From NCBI RefSeq assembly GCF_000382145.1, contig NZ_KB907622.1, positions 62,001-126,000 of the forward strand: a DNA stretch of 64,000 bases, written 5' to 3'. This document shows positions 7,966 to 18,880 of this stretch, in pieces; the stretch's first letter is position 1; each line of letters starts with the position of its first letter. This DNA comes from Psychrobacter lutiphocae DSM 21542. Its GTDB lineage: Bacteria > Pseudomonadota > Gammaproteobacteria > Pseudomonadales > Moraxellaceae. Both the position numbers and the translations under genes were made by a program. The notes under the pieces are model-generated. The model saw nothing but the letters and a program-made list of their open reading frames with translations. It had not been told where the DNA came from and did not search any database.

Positions 7966-10900
7966 ATGCGTCTAAAATCATTAAAACTGGCAGGCTTTAA
8001 GTCCTTTGCCAATCCAACCACCTTCACCTTTCGTCATGGCATCACTGCTATTGTCGGACCTAATGGATGTGGTAAATCTAATGTGATTGATGCCATTCGC
8101 TGGGTGCTTGGTGAATCTTCTGCTAAGCAGCTACGAGGCGCAGCAATGAGTGACGTCATCTTTGCTGGTACTGAAAACAAAGCGGCCAAAAGCTTGGCCA
8201 GTGTCGAGCTTGTCTTTGAGCATACCCAAGATGAGCAGACTGGTATTCGCCATGAGTTAAATCTTTATCATGAGCTGTCGGTACGGCGTCAAATTAATGC
8301 AGAAGGTAAGTCTGATTATTTTATCAATGGCACCCGCTGTCGTCGCCGTGATGTCGTCGATGTGTTTTTAGGTACAGGTCTTGGACCTCGTAGCTACTCG
8401 GTTATTCAGCAGGGCATGATTGGGCGCATTGTTGACTCAAGCCCGCTACAATTACGTGAGTTTATTGAAGAAGCAGCAGGGGTAGCTCGCTATCAATCTC
8501 GGCGTGAAGAAGCACAAAAAAAACTCGTCAAAACTCGTGAAAACCTAGATCGGCTTAATGACATTGAGGCAGAGCTAACACGACAAAAAAATAAGCTACT
8601 AAAACAGGCTCAAAGTGCTAATCAGTATCAGCAAATCAAGCATAGGCTGAGTGAGGTGCGGCAACAATTGGCAACCTATCAATTGTATCAAGCAAAAGCA
8701 TCTGAGATTGAGCATAAAGCACAGCAGTTAGACTTTGAAAAAGCGTTAACGATCCAGCAAAACGAAGATACGATGCTGAAGAAAAAGCTAACTAAGGTCA
8801 GTGCACGACTGGCCGAAGAGCAATGGTTAAAAGATGAAGCGCGTGATCAGTTGCATCAGCAGGATTTGCAACGTCAGCAAGCAGAACACCAACTGACCAA
8901 TATAGAAGCCAGTCTTAGTCAGCTTGAAGCGCGCTTACAGGCTAATGATGAGCGACAGCAACAGCTACAAGCAAGTCAAGTCACCGCCCAGAAGGACAAT
9001 GCGCAGCAAAATGCTACTTTAGCTCGCTTAACTCCAGAGATTGAGGCGCTACAAGCACAGCAACAACAACGGCAGTCTGACTCTGCACCATTGCAAGCAG
9101 CTTGGGAAGATAGTTGTGCTCAGGTAAGTCGTATAGAAGTGCAACAGCGTGATTTGGAGCAACGCTTGGCACTTGATAAGCAATCAGAGTCTCGCTTGAG
9201 TCTGGATTTATCTAAGTGGCAACAAAGAGAGCAGTTGTGGCAGCAAGAGGCGTCAACTTGGGGGCTAGTACAGCCAAATAGGCAGTCCACTGACCGACAT
9301 CATACAAATAGCAATAGCAACCAAGACAGCTTAGAGCAAGGAGACATCAGACAAACCTTAACGGATGATATTGCTACTATCGATACGATGCTCACAAGTG
9401 TGGACAGACAGCAAGAGTCACTTGAGGCCCAACTGGATGTGGAACAGCCAGTTGCTGAGCAGTTAACACAATCATTGGCCCAGCGGCAGACCCAGCTTGC
9501 TCAGCTAGAAAAACAGCAGGCGAGCTTGGCGGCAGAGTACGATACGTTACATGCCATTGTACATCCAAAAAAAACACCGCTAAAATCGGCATCAGCAACT
9601 GAGCAGGCTGGTGGTCTAAATGCAGAAGAAGTTGCACAGCAACAGGTTTCGATATCAAATAGGCTTGAGAAGTTACCGCCCCTTCATGAGCAGATTAAGT
9701 TAACTAAAGCAGGTGAAGTTTATGCCGATATATTAGACCAATGGCTAGACTTTTGGCTCGATGCACGAGTATTAGTAGTAAATAGTAATACAGATGGTGT
9801 AAATAATGAGTATGTTAGCTTTATACAAGGTTTATTGTCTGTTAAGTCAGTGACTAATACTGCTAAAAAGCAGAAGCAACCAGATAAAAAAGCAGGTGCA
9901 CAACAGCTAGGCGTAAATAGTGTGTTTGTTGCGAATAATACAGCGCACACAGCTAATGCAAGTCAACAGACACAGTTAGCTAGCCTAAAGCCTTTATCTG
10001 AGCTGATCGCTACACCGTACTTAACAATTTGGCAACAAGCATATTTGTATCTAGATACGCCTGCATACCCTTCGGAAGCCAGTCAGGCTCCAGGGGGATC
10101 AGAGATAACACAGGCCCAAGTTAGCCAGTTGCTTGCTAATTTGCCAGCGCATAGCTTTGTGTTAACTCAATCAGGCTGGTTTATTAGTCATCTGGGTGCA
10201 GTGCATGTAAGCAAGCTTAATGCAGGATTACAAAGTGAGCAATTGTTAAGCGTACGTATTGAGCAGCAAGCACGCTTAGCTGAATTAGAAGACAGACTAA
10301 ATGAGGTGGAAGACCAGATTGAAGGTCTGCACAAAGTGTTAAAAGCAGATGCTAATAAGCATCGACAGCTGTCGGTGGTCATAGAAGAGTTATCAGCACA
10401 GCTGTCTGCCTTGACATACAAGCGCCATGAGCTACAACAACAGCGTGTCTCTTTGATCGCCAAGCAAGAGCGTCAAGATAGTGAGCAGCAGAGGCTACAT
10501 AATATGCGTGCTGAGCTAGATGCTGAGCATCAAGAGATGACGCAAGTTAAAATACAGCTGGCAGAAAATATTGCAAAAGAAAGCCAACGCTTAGTAGCGC
10601 TTATGCCAGAGTTGGAGACAGCCAAAGCCAAGCAGCAACAGCTTGAGCAACAACGACAACAGATACATCTACAAGAGCGTGAGGACAGCGAAAGGCTGCG
10701 CCAGTTGCAGCTACAATATGGTCAAGCCCAGATGGCAGCCAAACACAGTGCTACTCAGCTTAATCAGTATCAATCTGAGCAAAAGCAGCTAATACGTAGC
10801 CAGAAAAAGCTCACCCAAGACGCACAAATGAAGCAACAGGAGCTGCCACAACGACAAGCAGCACTGAAGGCTGCCACAGCCCAATACCATGAGCTGAAGG

Positions 10901-11847
10901 TGGCGCTTGATGAGCGTCAAGCAGTGATTGCCACCTTACAAGCTGAGGTAAATCAGTATCAGACACAGCGTGATAAGTTAGAGCAGCAGTTACAGCAGCT
11001 ACAAGAATCGCTAGCCCATAGTGTTACGCAAGTGGCCATTGCCAATGAACGCATTAAAGAAGCCAGTGAGCGCTTAGAGGAGCTTAATCCCGATATCAGT
11101 GCAACTGCGGTATTGACAGACTATATTACCTATGGGCGCAGTGTCCCTGAAGGCAAGCAGCAACAGTTACAATCAGAAGAGACGCAGTTGGCTACTCAGT
11201 TAGAAAGTATGGGTCCAGTTAACTTAGCTGCTGCTGCCGAGTTGGCCGCAGTCGATGAGCGCTTATTGCCACTTGAGCAACAGGTCAAAGATATTACCGT
11301 CAGTATGGATACTTTGGTTGAAGCTATTGCGACTATTGATGGCAAAACTAGGACGTTGTTTTTACAGACTTTACAGTCGGTAAATGCGTCTTTGACCCAC
11401 CTATTCACCAAGGTGTTTGGTGGTGGTCAAGCAAGTCTAACCTTAATTAAAGAAGAAGGTATGACAGCAGATGAGCAGTGGCGGGCAGGCCTTGAGCTAA
11501 TGGCACAGCCTAAGGGCAAAAAAAATAGCAGGCTGGCGGTGCTCTCTGGTGGAGAGAAGACTTTGACCGCATTGAGTTTGATTTTTGCTATATTTAAGCA
11601 GCATCCTGCGCCATTTTGTGTGCTCGATGAAGTAGATGCGCCATTGGATGATGCCAATGTCGGGCGATTTACCAATTTAATTACAGAACTGGCAGACGAT
11701 GTGCAGTTTATTTTTATTAGTCATAATAAGTTGGCGATGCAAATAGCCGATGAGCTAAAAGGAGTGACCATGCCACAAGCGGGAGTATCAACCTTAGTTA
11801 GCGTCAGTTTGGAAGAGGCGGAGCAGTATTTAGAAGCCACAGCTTAG
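7966..11847 (+). CDS. smc: Chromosome partition protein SMC
   Basis: SMC is the condensin ATPase that organises and segregates the chromosome. At 1293 residues it is longer than typical (about 1150-1200). The Walker A motif GPNGCGKS is at 31-38, the ABC signature LSGGEKT near residue 1195 and Walker B VLDEVDAP near 1218. Long Gln- and Glu-rich coiled coils flank a hinge region around 490-760, which contains low-complexity inserts. The ATG at 7966 giving MRLKSLKLAGFKSF matches the usual SMC N-terminus; an in-frame TTG at 7939 would add nine unsupported residues. zipA follows, the order known in Moraxellaceae and Pseudomonas. Confidence 0.95.
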   Translation: MRLKSLKLAGFKSFANPTTFTFRHGITAIVGPNGCGKSNVIDAIRWVLGESSAKQLRGAAMSDVIFAGTENKAAKSLASVELVFEHTQDEQTGIRHELNLYHELSVRRQINAEGKSDYFINGTRCRRRDVVDVFLGTGLGPRSYSVIQQGMIGRIVDSSPLQLREFIEEAAGVARYQSRREEAQKKLVKTRENLDRLNDIEAELTRQKNKLLKQAQSANQYQQIKHRLSEVRQQLATYQLYQAKASEIEHKAQQLDFEKALTIQQNEDTMLKKKLTKVSARLAEEQWLKDEARDQLHQQDLQRQQAEHQLTNIEASLSQLEARLQANDERQQQLQASQVTAQKDNAQQNATLARLTPEIEALQAQQQQRQSDSAPLQAAWEDSCAQVSRIEVQQRDLEQRLALDKQSESRLSLDLSKWQQREQLWQQEASTWGLVQPNRQSTDRHHTNSNSNQDSLEQGDIRQTLTDDIATIDTMLTSVDRQQESLEAQLDVEQPVAEQLTQSLAQRQTQLAQLEKQQASLAAEYDTLHAIVHPKKTPLKSASATEQAGGLNAEEVAQQQVSISNRLEKLPPLHEQIKLTKAGEVYADILDQWLDFWLDARVLVVNSNTDGVNNEYVSFIQGLLSVKSVTNTAKKQKQPDKKAGAQQLGVNSVFVANNTAHTANASQQTQLASLKPLSELIATPYLTIWQQAYLYLDTPAYPSEASQAPGGSEITQAQVSQLLANLPAHSFVLTQSGWFISHLGAVHVSKLNAGLQSEQLLSVRIEQQARLAELEDRLNEVEDQIEGLHKVLKADANKHRQLSVVIEELSAQLSALTYKRHELQQQRVSLIAKQERQDSEQQRLHNMRAELDAEHQEMTQVKIQLAENIAKESQRLVALMPELETAKAKQQQLEQQRQQIHLQEREDSERLRQLQLQYGQAQMAAKHSATQLNQYQSEQKQLIRSQKKLTQDAQMKQQELPQRQAALKAATAQYHELKVALDERQAVIATLQAEVNQYQTQRDKLEQQLQQLQESLAHSVTQVAIANERIKEASERLEELNPDISATAVLTDYITYGRSVPEGKQQQLQSEETQLATQLESMGPVNLAAAAELAAVDERLLPLEQQVKDITVSMDTLVEAIATIDGKTRTLFLQTLQSVNASLTHLFTKVFGGGQASLTLIKEEGMTADEQWRAGLELMAQPKGKKNSRLAVLSGGEKTLTALSLIFAIFKQHPAPFCVLDEVDAPLDDANVGRFTNLITELADDVQFIFISHNKLAMQIADELKGVTMPQAGVSTLVSVSLEEAEQYLEATA

Positions 11848-12024
11848 GTTTTTTTGGTGGAGGTAGATACCAGAGGTGTGGTTCTTTATAATTTGTGTTA
11901 AAAAGTTGCCTCACCAAGAGCTGAGTGGATGACGAGATGGCAGAAGCGTGCTAGACTAAAGCGCACCAATAATTTGACGTATTTATTTAGGATCTGTATT
12001 GTTCCTTGTTCATCTTGTTTATTT

Positions 12025-12067
12025 TTAACCGTCGGTTTAACTGTATTTAACCGTCGGTTTAACTGTA
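12025..12067. repeat. 22-bp-period palindromic direct repeat upstream of zipA
   Basis: TTAACCGTCGGTTTAACTGTA occurs at 12025-12045 and again at 12047-12067, only 13 bases before zipA. Each copy contains the palindrome AACCG-T-CGGTT, so each could form a hairpin or bind a dimeric regulator. The second copy would place a small stem next to the ribosome site. Confidence 0.85.
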
Positions 12068-12080
12068 GGACGCGAATCTC

Positions 12081-13142
12081 ATGACTACCGTACAATATAT
12101 TTCCATTATTTTTGCTATTGCTATTATGGTGGTCGGTTTATACATGATTGTACGTAGTGTCAAAACCCAAAAAAAGACCAAAACTGGAGCAGAGCAAGCC
12201 TTATTTGCAGAGAAAAATGGCATTCCTGTTGTGCCACGTCATCAGCGTCAAGTATCGGACGTGCTGTTAGCCGAAGAACAGGAACAAGGTGAGCAACTAG
12301 ACGATGAAGCTATTGCTGGCATTGATGATAATCAAGATGCGCAGTTGCTAGAGACGCAAATTGCAAATTCAGCGTTTGAGCAAGCTAACGCCCAATTTAT
12401 TACTGATTATGACCCTGATAATGTTACCTCTGATTTTGAGCCAAAATCCCAAGAAAAAAGCTATCAAGGTAAAAGCACACAAGCACTAGATGGCATATCG
12501 AACACTTCGGATACTGCTGAGGCATTGGATACAAAACATACTGTGACAGATGAGTGTGATGATGTCTTTTCTAGCTTGGCATCAGCGACAGAAAAATTAA
12601 TGCCTGTGATAGAGACGGCGCAAGAACCCATGTTTGAGGCAAACAGTCCTATGTTAGACCAGCACTTGTTGGCAGAAGCCGACCATGATCAAAATAGTCC
12701 GCTTAATCACGCTGAAGAAAATATCAATATTACCTTGATACCAGCTAATGAGTACGAAACTATTGATGGTAAAAAAATATTGGCACTGGTCAATCAGTAT
12801 GGTCTAAAGTATGGAGCGATGAATATGTTTCATCGCTATGAACATAAGGATGGTTCGGGTATTTTGTGGTTTAGTATGATGGGTATCACTGAAGATGGCA
12901 TTGCACCATTTGATTTAAATATGTTGCCAAGCTCTCGCTATAATGGCTTGGTGCTATTTTTATCTTTGCCACATCCTAAAGCGATTCAAGGTTTTGACAG
13001 TATGATGAGTGTGGTTAACTTAATTTCAAATGACCTAAATGCCTTGATATTGGATGAAAATAATGAAGTTTTAACCCGCGAGCGCCGTCATCAGTTACGT
13101 GCGCAAGTACAGCAGTATCAGGCGGCTACCCAAGGCTTATAA
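12081..13142 (+). CDS. zipA: Cell division protein ZipA
   Basis: ZipA anchors the FtsZ ring to the inner membrane. The 353-residue protein starts with one membrane helix (residues 5-24), then a short basic stretch, then a long acidic, low-complexity linker (about 50-210). The C-terminal FtsZ-binding domain (about 214-345) shows KILALVNQYGLKYGAMNMFHR as separate conserved parts and later MSVVNLISNDLNALILDEN. This is the normal ZipA architecture. The ATG at 12081 has AGGA about 12 bases upstream. It lies 233 bases after smc and is separated from ligA by a reverse-strand SDR gene. Confidence 0.93.
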   Translation: MTTVQYISIIFAIAIMVVGLYMIVRSVKTQKKTKTGAEQALFAEKNGIPVVPRHQRQVSDVLLAEEQEQGEQLDDEAIAGIDDNQDAQLLETQIANSAFEQANAQFITDYDPDNVTSDFEPKSQEKSYQGKSTQALDGISNTSDTAEALDTKHTVTDECDDVFSSLASATEKLMPVIETAQEPMFEANSPMLDQHLLAEADHDQNSPLNHAEENINITLIPANEYETIDGKKILALVNQYGLKYGAMNMFHRYEHKDGSGILWFSMMGITEDGIAPFDLNMLPSSRYNGLVLFLSLPHPKAIQGFDSMMSVVNLISNDLNALILDENNEVLTRERRHQLRAQVQQYQAATQGL

Positions 13143-13265
13143 TACAAGGATTATAATATACAAGGCGTATAGTAATTTAGTCAATTATTGAAATAAATCC
13201 AGCTATGTAACCCAGCTATGTAACAAAGTAGCTTCAATTATACAGCCCCTTGTATATCAGAAAAA

Positions 13266-14153
13266 TTACATAAAACGACTTAGTAACGGTAGAGGCATTA
13301 CTTTCATCGCTTTGCCAACAAACATCCAAGGCCAAGCTGGTACACACGCCTCATCCACTTCAGACTCAATGGCGGCAACCAATGCCTTGCCGCCAGTTTG
13401 CTCATCCACTTCAAATGGTAGCTTGGCGGCGCCTTCATTTATTTCAGTACGGATATAGCCTGGATATAAAGTGGTGATTTTAATTGGTAAGTTAGCGGCC
13501 AGCATTTCTGCACGAATACCTTCAGCTAAATGTGCCAATCCAGCTTTGCTTGCGGCATAGGTGGTTAAGTGTTTGGGCATACCACGTAGCGCTGATATAC
13601 TAGAAATAACGACCAGATGTCCATGATTTTGTTCACGAAAAATCTGCATCGCTGCCTCACACTGAGCGAGAGCAGCTATAAAGTCAATCTCTGCTGTTTT
13701 GCGGTTGATGTCAAAGCGTCCAGTACCCACACGGCGACCCTCACCGACACCAGCGTTAACAATTATCCTGTCGATAGTACCAAAACTATTTTGGAAGTCT
13801 TTAAATACGCTAAATATCGCGTCATAATCACTGACATCTAACTGTCGTAGCTCTACACGTAGCTTAGGGTGGTCTGTCAATATTTGTACTTTTAATTGCT
13901 CTAGTCGCTCGGTGCGACGTGCACAAATGGCAAGATTATAGCCGATTTTGGCAAAGTAAGTTGCCATTGTTGCACCAAGGCCTGAGCTGGCACCTGTGAT
14001 TAAAATGGTCTTACCTTGACCGACTTTTTGGCTAACAAGTGGACTAATATCTTGATTACGTAAGAATTTTTTCGCAGATATTTTATGCTTTAGGTGGGTG
14101 GGTAAGGCTTGTTGTAGTCTCTGTTGTATTGAGTTAAAAGTAGCGTTTTTCAT
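13266..14153 (-). CDS. SDR-family NAD(P)-dependent oxidoreductase
   Basis: This is a classical short-chain dehydrogenase of 295 residues. The Rossmann motif TGASSGLG is at 53-60, the NAG motif in IVNAGVG near 131-137, the catalytic serine in VISSISA near 182-188, and Y199-x-x-x-K203. An unusual amphipathic N-terminal extension of about 45 residues precedes the Rossmann fold, and the C-terminus ends with a hydrophobic MKVMPLPLLSRFM. The substrate cannot be read from the sequence. ATG at 14153 was chosen because AAGGA lies five bases upstream; earlier in-frame ATGs lack this. It sits on the opposite strand between zipA and ligA, which are usually adjacent. Confidence 0.88.
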   Translation of the reverse strand: MKNATFNSIQQRLQQALPTHLKHKISAKKFLRNQDISPLVSQKVGQGKTILITGASSGLGATMATYFAKIGYNLAICARRTERLEQLKVQILTDHPKLRVELRQLDVSDYDAIFSVFKDFQNSFGTIDRIIVNAGVGEGRRVGTGRFDINRKTAEIDFIAALAQCEAAMQIFREQNHGHLVVISSISALRGMPKHLTTYAASKAGLAHLAEGIRAEMLAANLPIKITTLYPGYIRTEINEGAAKLPFEVDEQTGGKALVAAIESEVDEACVPAWPWMFVGKAMKVMPLPLLSRFM

Positions 14154-14276
14154 AATCATCCTTGTATGTTTTGTGATATTTGGCTTTGTATCGCAATCCT
14201 GTATCAAAATAAAGACACGCCATATAAAGACACATCTTAGTGAAAGTTGTTATCATAGCTTATCTTATTTAATTAA

Positions 14277-16391
<2,115 letters not shown>

Positions 16392-16449
16392 ATACATCAA
16401 GGTAAGTTGGCCACTTGATTAGGGGTAGTATGACAATAATTTGTTTTAC

Positions 16450-16477
16450 AGAGACGCTGAAAACAGTCTCTTATTTT
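16450..16477 (+). terminator. Weak terminator-like hairpin after ligA
   Basis: A 6-bp stem (AGAGAC with GTCTCT) followed by TATTTT lies about 60 bases after the ligA stop codon. The short stem and interrupted T-run make it a weak candidate. Confidence 0.35.
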
Positions 16478-16775
16478 AGGCGTACCATCTTTGGTGCAAT
16501 TGCTTGTACTGAACGACAGTATTCTCTATCAAGCTTACAATTGTGTCAACAATTAAAACAAAACAAAAGCCTAGTTTTAATTGATAAACTCAATCAAGAT
16601 AATCGCTTATATCGCCTATAATAGTGTTATGAAAACACAGTGTTAGGGCTTACGTACGAGTAGATATTATGGCAACTGGTTATCATTTGTGGATCCTCTG
16701 AAGGTAAAGACGGACGCTCCATAAATAATAACCAGTCGCTTTTAAAGCCTTGAAAACGTATTTCGCGTAAATCCT

Positions 16776-16820
16776 AAGTGTTATAAAAAAAAGTGTTATA
16801 AAAAAAAGTGTTATGAAAAA
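16776..16820. repeat. 15-bp tandem repeat, three copies
   Basis: AAGTGTTATAAAAAA occurs twice exactly, then a third time with one change (TTATG). Confidence 0.9.
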
Positions 16821-16826
16821 GAGGTG

Positions 16827-16860
16827 GGTTGTTATAAAGATAAGGTTGTTATAAAGATAG
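16827..16860. repeat. 17-bp tandem duplication
   Basis: GGTTGTTATAAAGATAA and GGTTGTTATAAAGATAG lie head to tail. Confidence 0.9.
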
Positions 16861-17099
16861 TGACCTGCTGACTTTATGGTTATTGGCTATTTTTCTGTTT
16901 ATTTCTTTACTTGTTTCATTATTTGTTTGCCTCAACTCTTTTCAACGGCTGTGGCTTTAGCTCAGCATATTTGGTTAAAAAATACGTTTCGCTAAGTTAA
17001 AAGCAGCAGTCTATATTGGATTGTAATAAGTTGAGAGTGGGGATTGTTTATTTATTTCATTACTTACTTAGCCTTAAGGCTTAGTTACAAGGATAATTT

Positions 17100-18365
17100 A
17101 TGCAATACGATGTTATTGTTATTGGTTCAGGTATGGTGGGAACGTCCATCGCATGGCACTTACAAAAAAATAACGCCAAAGTGTTGGTGCTGGACAAAAA
17201 AGATCCAGGTGAGGAAACCTCTTATGGGAATGCTGGCTTAATTCAGCGTGAGGCTGTATTTCCCAAGGCATTTCCAAGACAACTGGGTGAGATATTAAGA
17301 GTATTGCCTAATACCAGTACCGATATTCGTTATCGGTGGTCTGCTCTTTTTAATTATCAAAGTGCACTATATCAGTACTGGGTCAACTCAAGTCTTAATA
17401 AACTTACTAAGATTGAAGATGAGTGGGCAACATTAATTGCACACTGTACCAGTGAGCATGATGTGATGATTAAGGCTTCAGGTGCGGATGATCTAGTGCG
17501 CAAAGGCGGTTGGTTTGAATTATACCGTCGCCCAGATAAATATGAAGAGGCCAAGTATAATGCAGAAAGAGCAGCCAAAAAAGGAGTGCAATATCGCCTA
17601 TTGACCCCAGAGGAGCTGAAAGAATATGAGCCTAATGTCAATTTTGAGCCATTTATCGGTGGTATTCATTGGCAAAACTCTTGGCAAGTAAAAAACCCAA
17701 GTTACTTGGTAAAAGCTTACGCCAAAAGCTATCAGCAAATGCAAGGTGAATTCCAGCAAGGTGATGTGACCAATATTGCACAAACTGAAGATGGTGGCTG
17801 GCAAGTTACAGCCAGGGTTGCAGATGGTCAGAGCATAACTTTTGACAGTCAACATGTGGTGATTGCCGCTGGGCCTTGGTCCAATGGCCTGACCAAGCCT
17901 TTGGGGTATGACTTCCCACTATTTCCAATGCGTGGCTACCATCAGCACTTTGTCGAAACTGAAAAAAACCACCTGAACCACAGTATCTTTGATGCCGAAA
18001 AAGGCTATTTGATGGGTCCAATGGAGCAAGGTATCCGTGTCACCACAGGTGCTGAGATGACCACCATGAATGCACCAAAAAACTTTGGACAAATTGAAGA
18101 TGTATTAAAGGTTGCAAGAGAAGTATTGCCGATAGAAGATGCGGTAGAAGATGAGGCCTGGTGTGGCTCACGTCCATGTATGGGTGATATGAAGCCAGTC
18201 ATTGGTCCTGGCTATAAGCATAACAATCTATGGTTTGCTTTTGGTCATGCACATCAAGGCTTTACCTTAGGACCAGCTACTGGTCGCTTGGTTGAAGAGA
18301 TGATCAATGATAAGCCTCTTTATATTGATGCTACGCCTTTTAGTGCCGAGCGTTTTAAGCGTTAA
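17100..18365 (+). CDS. FAD-dependent D-amino acid dehydrogenase, DadA-like
   Basis: This flavoenzyme probably oxidises a D-amino acid or related amine to an imino acid, passing electrons to the respiratory chain. The 421-residue protein opens with a dinucleotide-binding fold (VIGSGMVGTSIAWHL, residues 7-19, then VLVLDKK). It has the ETSYGNAGLI stretch typical of the DadA group and the C-terminal FAD motif ending NNLWFAFGHAHQGFTLGPATG. The pairing with a RidA-type imine deaminase 88 bases downstream supports an imine-producing reaction. The substrate (D-alanine, another D-amino acid or hydroxyproline-like) is unresolved. ATG 17100 has AAGGA seven bases upstream. Confidence 0.85.
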   Translation: MQYDVIVIGSGMVGTSIAWHLQKNNAKVLVLDKKDPGEETSYGNAGLIQREAVFPKAFPRQLGEILRVLPNTSTDIRYRWSALFNYQSALYQYWVNSSLNKLTKIEDEWATLIAHCTSEHDVMIKASGADDLVRKGGWFELYRRPDKYEEAKYNAERAAKKGVQYRLLTPEELKEYEPNVNFEPFIGGIHWQNSWQVKNPSYLVKAYAKSYQQMQGEFQQGDVTNIAQTEDGGWQVTARVADGQSITFDSQHVVIAAGPWSNGLTKPLGYDFPLFPMRGYHQHFVETEKNHLNHSIFDAEKGYLMGPMEQGIRVTTGAEMTTMNAPKNFGQIEDVLKVAREVLPIEDAVEDEAWCGSRPCMGDMKPVIGPGYKHNNLWFAFGHAHQGFTLGPATGRLVEEMINDKPLYIDATPFSAERFKR

Positions 18366-18453
18366 TGACATTAGGCCAGCCCCTAATCTTTAACACTAAT
18401 TCGGCAAAAATTTAACTCAGTCACATTTAACTTAACCACAAAAGACAAAAACA

Positions 18454-18792
18454 ATGCAAAAACTACATAGCAATCAACGCATGAGCAAAATCGTTATCCA
18501 CAATGACACCATCTATTTGTGTGGTCAGGTAGGTAATGCTGAAGATGATATTGCTGGCCAAACCTTAACGTGCCTTGAAAAAATCGAAGCACTACTAGAA
18601 GAGGTCGGCAGTGATAAGTCAAAAATCTTATCTACCACAGTCTGGCTAAAAGATATGTCAGATTTTGCTGCGATGAATGCGGTGTGGGATGAGTGGTTTA
18701 GTGATGTCTTACCGCCAGCCCGTGCTTGTGGCGAAGCGGCTTTGGCACGTCCAGAGTTATTGGTTGAGATGATTGTGACGGCAGCCGTTTAG
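18454..18792 (+). CDS. RidA family enamine/imine deaminase
   Basis: RidA-family proteins hydrolyse reactive 2-aminoacrylate-type enamines and imines to keto acids. The 112-residue protein has the full fold, with RMSKIVIHNDTIYLCGQVG near the start and PARACGEAALARPELLVEM at the end, carrying the family arginine and glutamate. It is closest to the YoaB-type subgroup by its NxRMS opening. That conserved opening supports the ATG at 18454 over the later ATG at 18481. It lies downstream of the DadA-like gene and probably clears the imine that enzyme releases; this link is inferred. Confidence 0.88.
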   Translation: MQKLHSNQRMSKIVIHNDTIYLCGQVGNAEDDIAGQTLTCLEKIEALLEEVGSDKSKILSTTVWLKDMSDFAAMNAVWDEWFSDVLPPARACGEAALARPELLVEMIVTAAV

Positions 18793-18805
18793 TCTCTTAA
18801 GCAAA

Positions 18806-18833
18806 ATTACTAAATGAAGATTACTAAATGAAG
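18806..18833. repeat. 14-bp tandem duplication
   Basis: ATTACTAAATGAAG occurs twice exactly, directly after the RidA-like stop codon. Confidence 0.85.
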
Positions 18834-18845
18834 ATTGCTTTATCA

Positions 18846-18880
18846 AATAACCCAGTGTTTTTGCACTGGGTTATTTTTTA
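18846..18880. terminator. Strong, probably bidirectional terminator
   Basis: A perfect 12-bp stem (AATAACCCAGTG with its complement) and a 6-base loop are followed by a T-run. It lies between the convergent RidA and lipoprotein genes and can serve both. Confidence 0.85.

Larger units (their letters stand above)
16392..17099. other. 708-base intergenic region between ligA and dadA-like gene
   Basis: No convincing gene. It holds a weak terminator-like stem (16450-16477), a 9-bp inverted repeat with a 44-base loop (16675-16683 and 16728-16736), two tandem arrays (16776-16820 and 16827-16860), and a sequence near 16931-16980 resembling one at 5210-5270. A possible 68-codon frame at 16415-16621 has no recognisable features. 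Confidence 0.5.

Noticed and set aside
16415..16621. 68-codon frame after ligA
   Set aside because: Overlaps a terminator-like hairpin and shows no family features.
16675..16736. Glycine riboswitch upstream of the amino acid dehydrogenase
   Set aside because: The conserved glycine-riboswitch core was not seen, and the element is more than 360 bases from the gene.
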